A stretch of 14,438 nt of DNA, taken from the NCBI GenBank assembly GCA_900553155.1, contig USCM01000019.1, positions 1-14,438 on the forward strand, in the 5' to 3' direction. Of the stretch, positions 8,032-14,438 are shown in pieces. Under the pieces are notes generated by a model, which was given only the letters and a program-made list of their open reading frames with translations, was not told where the DNA came from and did not search any database. The translations under genes were made by a program, and so were the position numbers. Positions within the stretch are counted from its first letter, which is position 1, and every line of letters begins with the position of its first letter. This DNA comes from an uncultured Prevotella sp. (GTDB lineage: Bacteria > Bacteroidota > Bacteroidia > Bacteroidales > Bacteroidaceae).

Positions 8032-9229
8032 ATTCGCCTGCCATTTCTTTGTTGTTGAGATAAGTCTGTACATCCTTGTCGCCTCTGCCGCTTACTGTCA
8101 GCACCACGACATCGTCCTTCTTGAACTTGAGGTGCGACAAAGCCGCTATGGCGTGTGCCGACTCGATTGCTGGTATGATGCCCTCCATACGTGTAAGCTC
8201 GTAGCCGCCACGTATAGCCTCATCGTCCTTTATGGCGAGCACCTCTACCCTGCCCTCTTCGGCAAGGTTGGCGTGCATCGGACCGACACCCGGATAATCC
8301 AATCCAGCCGAAATGGTGAACGCCTCTTCTATCTGTCCGTCCTCCGTCTGCATCACAAGGGTGCGCGCTCCATGCAGTATGCCCTCCTTGCCGCAGTGTA
8401 TTGTGGCAGCGGTATAGTTGGTGTCGATGCCGTGTCCGGCTGCTTCGGCAAGCACAATCTTCACGTCAGGATTGTCCACATAATGGTATATGGTTCCGGC
8501 AGCGTTGCTTCCGCCGCCGATGCAGGCAATAAGATAGTCGGGATAGTTGCGTCCTATCTTCTCGTCGAGCTGCCATTTAAGCTCTTCTGAGATGATGCTC
8601 TGCATACGTGCCACGATGTCGGGATAAGGATGCGGCCCCATTGTGGAGCCTACGATGTAGAATGTGTCCTGCGGATGACAGCACCAGTCGCGTATTGCCT
8701 CCGAGCAAGCGTCGCTCAGGGTCATGTTACCGGTTGTAACCGGGTGCACCGTAGCACCGAGCATACGCATGCGCTCTACGTTGGTGTGCTGTCGTTCGAC
8801 GTCGGTCTTGCCCATAAATATCTCGCACTTCATATCCATCAGGGCGCAAACGGTGGCTGTAGCCACTCCATGCTGTCCGGCTCCTGTCTCTGCGATGATG
8901 CGTGTCTTGCCCATCTTCTTAGCCATCAGTATCTGTCCGATGGTGTTGTTTATCTTGTGGGCACCTGTATGGTTGAGGTCTTCGCGCTTAAGATAGAGCT
9001 GGCAGCCGTACTTCTCGCTCATGCGACGGGCATAATACAAGGGCGACGGACGTCCCACATAGTCGCGCAAGAGCGAGCGATACTCCTTCTTAAACTCGTC
9101 GCTCTCGATGATTGGCAGATATACCTGCTGCAAGTCGGTTACACACTTGTATAATATCTCGGGGACGTAGGCACCGCCAAAACGTCCATAAAAGCCATTG
9201 GTTGGGGTCGATTTATAACTCTTTGTCAT
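8018..9229 (-). CDS. trpB: Tryptophan synthase beta subunit (TrpB)
   Basis: This 403-residue PLP enzyme joins indole, delivered from TrpA through the inter-subunit tunnel, to serine to give tryptophan. The PLP lysine is K92 in the block LKREDLNHTGAHKINN. The catalytic glutamate is E114 in AETGAGQHG. The phosphate-binding loop is IGGGSNA and the C-terminus has SGRGDKD. Length and motifs place it in the TrpB1 class that partners TrpA. It starts 73 bases after trpA, a gap filled largely by a GC-rich palindrome, and its end overlaps the start of trpE by 14 bases. Confidence 0.97.
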   Translation of the reverse strand: MTKSYKSTPTNGFYGRFGGAYVPEILYKCVTDLQQVYLPIIESDEFKKEYRSLLRDYVGRPSPLYYARRMSEKYGCQLYLKREDLNHTGAHKINNTIGQILMAKKMGKTRIIAETGAGQHGVATATVCALMDMKCEIFMGKTDVERQHTNVERMRMLGATVHPVTTGNMTLSDACSEAIRDWCCHPQDTFYIVGSTMGPHPYPDIVARMQSIISEELKWQLDEKIGRNYPDYLIACIGGGSNAAGTIYHYVDNPDVKIVLAEAAGHGIDTNYTAATIHCGKEGILHGARTLVMQTEDGQIEEAFTISAGLDYPGVGPMHANLAEEGRVEVLAIKDDEAIRGGYELTRMEGIIPAIESAHAIAALSHLKFKKDDVVVLTVSGRGDKDVQTYLNNKEMAGEYGNF

Positions 9230-9243
9230 ATCTTCTAATATTT

Positions 9244-9292
9244 AAAGCCCACCAGCCTCCACCCTATGGGGGAGGGGCTGGGGGTGGAGCTT
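9244..9292 (-). repeat. GC-rich imperfect palindrome between trpA and trpB
   Basis: On the minus strand, AAGCTCCACCCCCAGCCCC is followed by TCCCCC, a short ATA loop and GGGTGGAGGCTGGTGGGCTT. The two arms fold back on each other through four short perfect segments broken by small bulges. Its base composition (runs of C on one arm and G on the other) is unlike the flanking coding sequence. It resembles short GC-rich hairpin repeats that I recall as scattered between genes in Bacteroidota genomes. Inside an operon it could also form a strong mRNA hairpin just ahead of trpB. Confidence 0.7.
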
Positions 9293-9302
9293 CCATTTTG
9301 TA

Positions 9303-10079
9303 TTACTTCTTCAAATCCTCCAACAGTTGCTCCACCGCTTCCGTCGGGTTCTCCTTCTCTCTCAACAACGTTACAAACTTGCTGCCTATGATGGCGCCTG
9401 CCGCATTCTGCTGCGCACTCTCAAGTGTCTGTCTATTGCTGATGCCGAAGCCTATCATACGTGGATTGTGCAGATTCATGGCGTTGATGCGGCGGAAGTA
9501 CTGCTGCTTGGCATCGTCAAAGCTTTGCTGCGCACCTGTTATGCTTGCCGAACTAACCATATATATAAACCCGTCGGTGTGCTCGTCTATAAAGCGTATG
9601 CGCTCCTCGGATGTCTCCGGCGTTATCATCATCACACAACGCAGGTCGTAGCGGTCGGCAAGCGGCTTTATCACTTGCAAGTAGTCGGCAAACGGAAGGT
9701 CGGGGATGATGAATCCAGAAACACCGCACTCCACACAACGCTGGCAGAAACGCTCGTAGCCGTAGTGCATAACGACGTTGAGATAACCCATCAGCACAAG
9801 CGGAATGTGTACCTCGTCCTTTATAGCCTCAAGCTGTGCGAAGAGGTGTTCGAGGGTCATGCCGTTCTTCAAGGCTACGGTTCCGGCACTCTGTATCACC
9901 GGTCCGTCTGCCAAGGGGTCGCTAAAGGGTATGCCCACCTCTATCATGTCGATGCCCTTGCGCTGTAGTGTCAGTATTACGTCGGCTGTCATATCGAGCT
10001 TGGGACAGCCTGCGCAGAAATACAGCGACAACAACTTGCGGTCGCCACGCTCTGAAAACAATCGGTTTATTCGGTTCAT
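9303..10079 (-). CDS. trpA: Tryptophan synthase alpha subunit (TrpA)
   Basis: This 258-residue TIM-barrel enzyme cleaves indole-3-glycerol phosphate to indole and glyceraldehyde 3-phosphate, passing indole to TrpB. The catalytic residues are E47 in DMIEVGIPFSDP and D58 in PLADGPVIQ. VLMGYLN, GFIIPDLP and GFGISN follow in the usual order for the substrate-phosphate and loop regions. Length is normal. It begins 25 bases after trpF. Unlike in many operons it precedes trpB, with a 73-base gap that would weaken direct translational coupling between the two subunits. Confidence 0.97.
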   Translation of the reverse strand: MNRINRLFSERGDRKLLSLYFCAGCPKLDMTADVILTLQRKGIDMIEVGIPFSDPLADGPVIQSAGTVALKNGMTLEHLFAQLEAIKDEVHIPLVLMGYLNVVMHYGYERFCQRCVECGVSGFIIPDLPFADYLQVIKPLADRYDLRCVMMITPETSEERIRFIDEHTDGFIYMVSSASITGAQQSFDDAKQQYFRRINAMNLHNPRMIGFGISNRQTLESAQQNAAGAIIGSKFVTLLREKENPTEAVEQLLEDLKK

Positions 10080-10104
10080 ATTGGTTGTGTTTTATTTGTA
10101 TATT

Positions 10105-10803
10105 CTATTGTTTAAGTTGTGCTATGAAGTGGCTCAGACGCTCCACGTCCTTTACCGCCGGCTCTGTCTCGAAGCGCGAGTTGAGGTCGACGCCAGCCAT
10201 TAGCGGATTGCTTATGCTCAGTATTCGTTGGGCATCGTCCTCGCCAATGCCTCCACTTAGCAAGAATGGGGTTGTGCCTGTGTAAGCGTTGAGCACCGAC
10301 CAGTCGAACTGTTGTCCGCTTCCGCCATAGCCAATACACTTGGTATCGAATACAAACATATCTACCAATCCGTCGTACTGAGCACATTTGCCAAAGTCGG
10401 CAGCCGATGCTATGCTTATAGCCTTAAACACCTTAAGCTCTGGACAGATATCGGGCACCATCGTTGCGCGCAGATTGCGGATAAAGGTTGGCGTCTCGTT
10501 GCCGTGCAGCTGTATTGCGCCGAGGCCGAAGTTGACAACACGTGTGAGGATATTCTGCACCGAGTCGTCTACAAAAACGCCCACCTTGCATATAGCTTTA
10601 GCCTTGTCGGCATAGCCTGCGCTGCTTATCTCGGCATTGGCAGTATCAGGCAGCAATCCAGTGCCCGACGACTCCATCTCCACATAGCGGCTGCTCTTGG
10701 GATAGAAGATAAAGCCCATATAGTCGATTGGCAACTGGGCTACAGCCCGTATGTTGTCGGGGCGGCACATACCGCATACTTTTATAGCTAAACTTTTCTT
10801 CAT
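10105..10803 (-). CDS. trpF: Phosphoribosylanthranilate isomerase (TrpF)
   Basis: This 232-residue TIM-barrel isomerase carries out the Amadori rearrangement of phosphoribosylanthranilate to CdRP. The catalytic cysteine is C10 in IKVCGM and the general acid is D153 in FVFDTK. GFIFYPKSSRY, VGVFVDD and IQLHGNE are family blocks, and LLSGGIG near the C-terminus binds phosphate. It is longer than a typical stand-alone TrpF of about 200 residues. Around 14 extra residues lie between SSRYV and KVGVFVDD (roughly 42-72). The start codon overlaps the trpC stop in the classic ATGA form, which implies coupled translation. Confidence 0.95.
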   Translation of the reverse strand: MKKSLAIKVCGMCRPDNIRAVAQLPIDYMGFIFYPKSSRYVEMESSGTGLLPDTANAEISSAGYADKAKAICKVGVFVDDSVQNILTRVVNFGLGAIQLHGNETPTFIRNLRATMVPDICPELKVFKAISIASAADFGKCAQYDGLVDMFVFDTKCIGYGGSGQQFDWSVLNAYTGTTPFLLSGGIGEDDAQRILSISNPLMAGVDLNSRFETEPAVKDVERLSHFIAQLKQ

Positions 10804-11585
10804 AACAGCATCTCCTTTAGTGCCTTACCCGGCTCTTCTTCCTTCATAAATCGTTCGCCCATAAGAAATCCGCGGTAGCCTGCAAGCCGTAGGGCTTCAA
10901 GTGTGGCGGCATCCTTCAGTCCGCTTTCGCTCACCCTGCAGGCATCCTTTGGCAATCTGCCGGCAAGGTCGAACGACGTCTTTACGTCGGTATGGAATGT
11001 TCCGAGGTTGCGGTTGTTGATGCCGCAGAGGTCGGGTTGCAGGTCGGCATATTCGGTTTCTGCCTCGCTGTGCATCTCAAGAAGCACCTCCAAACCAAGT
11101 TGGTGCGCCATATTGAGCAACTCCTTACACTGGTCTTTCTTCAGACAGGCTGCTATCAGAAGCACTGCCGAAGCTCCACATAGCCTTGCCTCAAACAGCT
11201 GATACTCGTCCACGATAAAGTTCTTGTATAGTATGGGCAACGTAACGCCAGCCTGTCGTGCCGTGTGTATATCCTTGTCCTTGCCTCCAAAGTAAGGCAA
11301 GTCGGTAAGGATGCTCAGCGCGGATGCACCTGCCTGCTGATAACTCAGGGGTATTACAGCTGCATCGGCATCCTCCTTTATCCAGCCCTTGGATGGCGAA
11401 CGGCGTTTAAACTCGGCTATTATGCCCGTCTGGCTTGCCTCAAGAGCACCTCGCATGGATGCCACTGGGCGGGCCTCGTCTATGAGTTTCTCCACCTGGC
11501 GGTGTATGTCGTGTTCGGTATATATAGCCTTAAGGCTTTCGAGGTCGACGCGCTTGCGGGCTACTATCTCTTCAAGTATATCCAT
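10800..11585 (-). CDS. trpC: Indole-3-glycerol phosphate synthase (TrpC)
   Basis: This 261-residue TIM-barrel enzyme closes the indole ring, converting CdRP to indole-3-glycerol phosphate with loss of CO2. Expected active-site residues are visible: E58 and K60 in IIAEFKRRSPSKG, K121 in LYKNFIVDEYQ, E170 in LLEMH, the asparagines of GINNRNL (190-193), and E220-S221 in VSESGL. The N-terminal MDILEEIVARKR is the usual helix. It is monofunctional, with TrpF encoded separately just downstream. It starts 2 bases after the trpD stop codon and its own stop shares four bases with the trpF start. Confidence 0.96.
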   Translation of the reverse strand: MDILEEIVARKRVDLESLKAIYTEHDIHRQVEKLIDEARPVASMRGALEASQTGIIAEFKRRSPSKGWIKEDADAAVIPLSYQQAGASALSILTDLPYFGGKDKDIHTARQAGVTLPILYKNFIVDEYQLFEARLCGASAVLLIAACLKKDQCKELLNMAHQLGLEVLLEMHSEAETEYADLQPDLCGINNRNLGTFHTDVKTSFDLAGRLPKDACRVSESGLKDAATLEALRLAGYRGFLMGERFMKEEEPGKALKEMLL

Positions 11586-11587
11586 AA

Positions 11588-12595
11588 TTAGCTGTTTATC
11601 TCTCTAAACTTCTTGAACGTTGCCAATGCCTTGCCACTCTCTATCGACTCGCGCGCTATGGCTATACACTCGTCTATAGGCTTCTTGCCTTGCTCGAAGG
11701 TCTGTATGCCGAAGGCCGCATTGGCTATGACGATGTCCTTCTGTGCCTGCAAAGCACGGTTCTCAAGCACGGCGTCGAATATCTCGGCTGCCTCGTGCTC
11801 GGTTGCTCCGGCAACAAGTTCTTCGGGCTTAGCCTGGCGCAAGCCGAGGTCGGAGGGCGAGAAGAGTCGCTCGTACTGGTTGGTAGCCACCTTGAAGTCG
11901 CCCGTCAGAGATATCTCGTCGTAGCCGTCGATGCTGTTGACGATGGCATAGTCGGTTCCCAAACGGCGGAACACCTCGCTGTAAAGCTTCATCTGGTCTA
12001 ATGTGGCAACGCCAAGCAGCTGACACTTAGGGCGCGACGGATTGACCAACGGGCCGAGAAGGTTGAAGCAAGTGGGAAACTGCAACGCCTTGCGTATTGG
12101 TCCGACAAACTTCATTGCACGTGCAAAGAGCTGTGCATGGAGATACACTATGCCGCACTGGTCGAGCGAGCGGTTGAGCTGGTCGAGGTCGGCTGTGAAC
12201 TTTACGCCGTGCTGCTCGATGACGTTGGACGCTCCCGAGGTAGATGTAGCCGAATAGTTGCCGTGCTTTGCAACCTTGTATCCCGCTCCGGCTATTACGA
12301 AGCAAGATGTTGTAGAGATGTTGAAGGTGTTCTTGCGGTCGCCTCCTGTACCAACAACGTCGATGTAGCGGTCGCAGTCTAACAAGGCAGGCACACCGGT
12401 ATCGAGTATGCCGTCGCGAAAGCCCAACAGCTCGTCAACCGTTATGCCTCTCATCTGCAAGGCTGTAAGCAAAGCCGAAATCTGCTCTGCCGGATATTCG
12501 TCACGGGTTATACCAAGCAATATCTCTTTGGTGTCTTCGCGCTGAAGCTTCTCTCCAGCGAGCACCTTTTCCAGAAAACTCTTCATTGTTGCCAT
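11588..12595 (-). CDS. trpD: Anthranilate phosphoribosyltransferase (TrpD)
   Basis: This 335-residue enzyme transfers phosphoribose from PRPP to anthranilate. The PRPP pyrophosphate loop is GTGGD at 82-86, followed by NTFNISTT. KHGNYSATS at 110-118 and GASNVIEQHG at 121-130 match the family anthranilate/PRPP region, and NLLGPLVNP is also present. The glycosyltransferase family 3 N-terminal helical domain occupies about residues 1-68. It is the first structural gene behind the attenuator. The ATG at 12595 is used here, but a second ATG three codons in (12586) is also possible and neither has a strong Shine-Dalgarno sequence. Confidence 0.96.
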   Translation of the reverse strand: MATMKSFLEKVLAGEKLQREDTKEILLGITRDEYPAEQISALLTALQMRGITVDELLGFRDGILDTGVPALLDCDRYIDVVGTGGDRKNTFNISTTSCFVIAGAGYKVAKHGNYSATSTSGASNVIEQHGVKFTADLDQLNRSLDQCGIVYLHAQLFARAMKFVGPIRKALQFPTCFNLLGPLVNPSRPKCQLLGVATLDQMKLYSEVFRRLGTDYAIVNSIDGYDEISLTGDFKVATNQYERLFSPSDLGLRQAKPEELVAGATEHEAAEIFDAVLENRALQAQKDIVIANAAFGIQTFEQGKKPIDECIAIARESIESGKALATFKKFREINS

Positions 12596-12664
12596 CTTTA
12601 TCTGTAGTTTTTATTGGTTAATCCTTAATGTTGTGTGTCGGGGTGATGGTGCTTGGCGGGATAT

Positions 12665-12696
12665 AAAAAAAGACCCGCCACGTGAGTGACAGGTCT
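12665..12696 (-). terminator. trp attenuator terminator hairpin
   Basis: On the minus strand, AGACCTGTCAC (12696-12686), loop TCAC and GTGGCGGGTCT (12681-12671) make an 11-bp stem with two G-U pairs. It is followed at once by TTTTTT (12670-12665). This is a strong intrinsic terminator located 47 bases after the trpL stop codon and 69 bases before trpD. That is where an attenuator belongs. Confidence 0.92.
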
Positions 12697-12769
12697 ACTT
12701 GCTTTATTTCTGATATGAAAATAATGCGTATGAGCGTCCGCCTCACGACTTTGTAGATCTTGAGTTGCG
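12681..12769 (-). promoter_or_regulatory. Competing antiterminator and 1:2 hairpin of the trp attenuator
   Basis: Hand folding gives two alternatives to the terminator. In the 1:2 hairpin, CGC (12769-12767) and CTCA (12764-12761) pair with GCG (12741-12739) and TGAG (12745-12742). This starts one base after the third Trp codon. In the antiterminator, CGTGAGGCGG (12747-12738) pairs with CTGT and CTCACG (12692-12689 and 12686-12681) with a two-base bulge. It uses up most of the terminator 5' arm. A ribosome stalled on the Trp codons would cover strand 1 and free strand 2 to pair with strand 3. A ribosome reaching the stop codon would cover strand 2 and let the terminator form. The pairings were made by eye, without energy calculation. 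Confidence 0.7.
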
Positions 12770-12802
12770 CCACCACCAAATTGTAAGCTGTGCATTATTC
12801 AT
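12743..12802 (-). CDS. trpL: trp operon leader peptide (TrpL)
   Basis: This is a 20-codon reading frame encoding MNNAQLTIWWWRNSRSTKS. Residues 9-11 are three successive Trp codons (TGG TGG TGG at 12778-12770). A run of a very rare codon in a tiny frame between a good promoter and an intrinsic terminator ahead of trp genes is the hallmark of ribosome-mediated attenuation. The ATG lies about 40 bases after the promoter -7 box, behind an A-rich stretch as is usual for Bacteroidota starts. The stop codon lies inside the strand that would form both the 1:2 hairpin and the antiterminator. The peptide itself probably has no other function. Confidence 0.93.
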   Translation of the reverse strand: MNNAQLTIWWWRNSRSTKS

Positions 12803-12842
12803 ACTGTTTCTGTTTTTAATTATCAAATAATCTATACGCCTA

Positions 12843-12873
12843 CAAAAGTAAGAAATATTTATTATACAGCAAA
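12843..12873 (-). promoter_or_regulatory. trp operon promoter (Bacteroidota type)
   Basis: The minus strand carries TTTG at 12873-12870, 19 bases of spacer, and TACTTTTG at 12850-12843. These match the Bacteroidota -33 and -7 elements (TTTG and TAnnTTTG) at the standard spacing. Transcription should begin near 12836, which puts trpL at the front of the message and trpD as its first structural gene. Confidence 0.85.
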
Positions 12874-12967
12874 CATTTGCACGTATTTTTTACTCTTTTG
12901 CTTAAAATTTAATACTTTAAAGGATGAAAATGCGACATTTAAACACGAGCACATTATTATATATAAA

Positions 12968-13016
12968 GAAAAGCATCTCTTTGGGTACATATTGGCTTAT
13001 TGATGCAATGCTTTTT
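12968..13016. repeat. Inverted repeat in the divergent trp/OPT intergenic region
   Basis: AAAAGCAT (12969-12976) is the exact complement of ATGCTTTT (13008-13015), with one more G-T pair outside, around a 31-base spacer. It ends 14 bases ahead of the TAnnTTTG box of the transporter gene. It may be an operator-like site or only a chance palindrome in A/T-rich DNA. Nothing else recognisable lies in 12874-13029; the 314-base gap 12803-13116 is otherwise A/T-rich and non-coding. Confidence 0.4.
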
Positions 13017-13029
13017 CAGAAATTATGCT

Positions 13030-13037
13030 TAATTTTG
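13030..13037 (+). promoter_or_regulatory. Probable -7 box for the OPT transporter gene
   Basis: TAATTTTG matches the Bacteroidota -7 consensus TAnnTTTG and lies 79 bases ahead of the transporter ATG. No TTTG is found at the usual upstream spacing; the matching position reads AATG. The long A-rich leader that follows is typical for this phylum. Confidence 0.55.
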
Positions 13038-13116
13038 CAAAGTACATCGTAAATGTATCAATACTAACTGCACAAACAACCCAATGCGAAACAATACAAA
13101 CAAATAAATAAAAATC

Positions 13117-14438
13117 ATGGAAAAAGAAAAAGAGCAAATCCAGTTGCCCGACAACGCCTTCACCGAGTTGAAGCCGGGCGAGGAGTACAAGCCAATTATG
13201 TCGCCGGACAAGAGTTATCCAGAGGTTAATGTATGGTCGGTGACATGGGGTATCATTATGGCTATGCTGTTCTCGGCAGCCGCTGCCTACCTCGGACTGA
13301 AGGTTGGCCAGGTGTTCGAGGCTGCCATACCTATCGCCATCATCGCCGTGGGCGTGTCTACCGCAGCCAAGCGCAACAAGGCTTTGGGCGAGAACGTAAT
13401 CATCCAGAGCATCGGTGCCTGCTCGGGTACCATCGTTGCAGGCGCCATCTTCACACTGCCGGCTATCTACATCCTCCAGGCCAAGTATCCGGAGATGAGC
13501 GTGTCGTTCTTCAAAGTGTTCTTCTCGTCATTGCTTGGCGGCATATTGGGCATCTTGTTTATGATTCCGTTCCGCAAGTACTTCGTCAAGGACATGCACG
13601 GCAAGTATCCCTTCCCTGAGGCTACAGCCACCACACAGGTGCTCGTCAGCGGCGAGAAGGGTGGCTCACAGGCAAAGCCGCTGCTCGTGGCTGGTCTTGT
13701 GGGCGGTCTGTACGACTTTATCGTGGCTACCGTAGGATGGTGGAACGAGAACTTCACCACACGCGTTATGGAATGGGGTGTTATGGCTGCCGACAAGGCT
13801 AAGCTTGTGTTCAAGGTCAACACCGGCGCTGCCGTGTTTGGCTTGGGCTACATCGTCGGCCTTAAGTATGCCTTCATTATCTGCCTCGGCTCGTTTGTGG
13901 TGTGGTGGCTCATCGTTCCTGGTATGTCGATTATCTTCCACGACCAGGTGCTCAACATGTGGAATCCGGAGATTACGCAGACCGTCGGAGCCATGTCGGC
14001 AGAAGAGATATTCAAGTATTATGGCAAGAGCATAGGTATCGGCGGCATCGCCATGGCTGGTATCATAGGCATCATCAAGTCGTGGGGCATAATCAAGGGT
14101 GCCGTGTCGCTTGCCGCCAACGAGATGAAGGGCAGCTCTCAGGTAGCCGAGAACACCGTGCGCACACAGCGCGACATTTCGTTCAAGATTATTGCCATTG
14201 GCGCTATAGTAACCTTGCTTGCCACATTCGCCTTCTTCTGGTTTGGCGTAATGGACGGCAATCTGCTCTTCGCCGTGGTAGGCATACTGCTCGTGGCTGT
14301 CATCGCCTTCCTCTTTACAACGGTTGCAGCCAACGCCATCGCCATTGTTGGCTCAAACCCTGTATCGGGCATGACGCTCATGACGCTTATCCTTGCATCT
14401 GTCGTTCTGGTTGCCGTTGGACTTAAGGGCACCGGCGG
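13117..14438 (+). CDS. OPT-family oligopeptide transporter (3' end beyond window)
   Basis: The first 440 codons of a polytopic membrane protein are present and the frame is open to the window edge. After a charged cytoplasmic N-terminus (1-35) come repeated hydrophobic segments near 38-60, 66-84, 92-120, 133-152, 188-208, 235-275, 305-335, 357-378 and 384-411, and beyond. KYPFPEATA at 163-171 and GSNPVSGMT at 412-420 are blocks typical of the bacterial OPT family, which imports oligopeptides or metal chelates with protons. The substrate cannot be read from sequence. The ATG follows an A-rich leader and precedes MEKEKEQIQL. It is transcribed away from the trp operon. Peptide uptake would spare amino-acid synthesis, but no shared regulatory site is evident. 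Confidence 0.92.
   Translation, partial: MEKEKEQIQLPDNAFTELKPGEEYKPIMSPDKSYPEVNVWSVTWGIIMAMLFSAAAAYLGLKVGQVFEAAIPIAIIAVGVSTAAKRNKALGENVIIQSIGACSGTIVAGAIFTLPAIYILQAKYPEMSVSFFKVFFSSLLGGILGILFMIPFRKYFVKDMHGKYPFPEATATTQVLVSGEKGGSQAKPLLVAGLVGGLYDFIVATVGWWNENFTTRVMEWGVMAADKAKLVFKVNTGAAVFGLGYIVGLKYAFIICLGSFVVWWLIVPGMSIIFHDQVLNMWNPEITQTVGAMSAEEIFKYYGKSIGIGGIAMAGIIGIIKSWGIIKGAVSLAANEMKGSSQVAENTVRTQRDISFKIIAIGAIVTLLATFAFFWFGVMDGNLLFAVVGILLVAVIAFLFTTVAANAIAIVGSNPVSGMTLMTLILASVVLVAVGLKGTG

Noticed and set aside
8032..8073. Earlier ATG for TrpE giving 14 more residues
   Set aside because: It would lie entirely inside trpB. The ATG at 8031 gives the usual TrpE N-terminus and a normal coupling overlap.
12596..12850. 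A riboswitch or T-box in the trp leader
   Set aside because: There is no T-box-like conserved sequence or large aptamer. The short leader with a Trp codon run explains the terminator more simply.
13029..13211. 60-codon minus-strand frame upstream of and overlapping the OPT gene
   Set aside because: It overlaps the start of the transporter and its promoter on the opposite strand, and no motif or initiation signal supports it.
1..14438. CRISPR array, tRNA, insertion sequence, prophage or defence system
   Set aside because: I found no regularly spaced repeats, no cloverleaf-like sequence, no transposase or integrase motifs and no defence-type genes. All long open frames belong to metabolic or transport genes.

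Overview
The window looks like chromosomal DNA from a Bacteroidales bacterium, most likely Prevotella or a close relative. Three things suggest this: serine-type sulfatases sit beside a secreted GH29 fucosidase, promoters match the Bacteroidota form (TTTG, about 19 bases, then TAnnTTTG), and gene starts lack strong Shine-Dalgarno sequences. The genus is inferred from general protein character, not from a database match.

Positions 1-5871, all minus strand, hold a tightly spaced four-gene unit that reads from right to left. It encodes a secreted alpha-L-fucosidase (GH29 with a C-terminal F5/8-type domain), a secreted two-module beta-rich protein of unknown function, and two secreted serine-type sulfatases. 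The last sulfatase is cut by the left window edge. Gaps are 27-48 bases and a TAnnTTTG box lies ahead of the first gene, so one transcript is likely. The set fits stripping of fucose and sulfate from complex, host-like glycans. No SusC/SusD pair or regulator is visible.

Positions 5953-12873, also minus strand, hold a complete tryptophan operon in the order promoter, trpL leader peptide, attenuator, then trpD-trpC-trpF-trpA-trpB-trpE-trpG, closed by a 12-bp hairpin. Together the genes cover every step from chorismate to tryptophan. The leader is the best find: a 19-residue peptide, MNNAQLTIWWWRNSRSTKS, with three Trp codons in a row, followed by an 11-bp terminator hairpin and T run and by pairings that would form mutually exclusive antiterminator and pause structures. 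This is a textbook arrangement for ribosome-mediated attenuation. The gene order looks like a circular permutation of the order I recall for Bacteroides (trpB-E-G-D-C-F-A). The new trpA-trpB junction carries a GC-rich imperfect palindrome that resembles a dispersed repeat.

Positions 12874-13116 form a divergent intergenic region with an inverted repeat and a promoter-like box. Positions 13117-14438, plus strand, hold the first 440 codons of an OPT-family oligopeptide transporter, cut by the right edge. I saw no tRNA, rRNA, CRISPR array, insertion sequence or phage gene.
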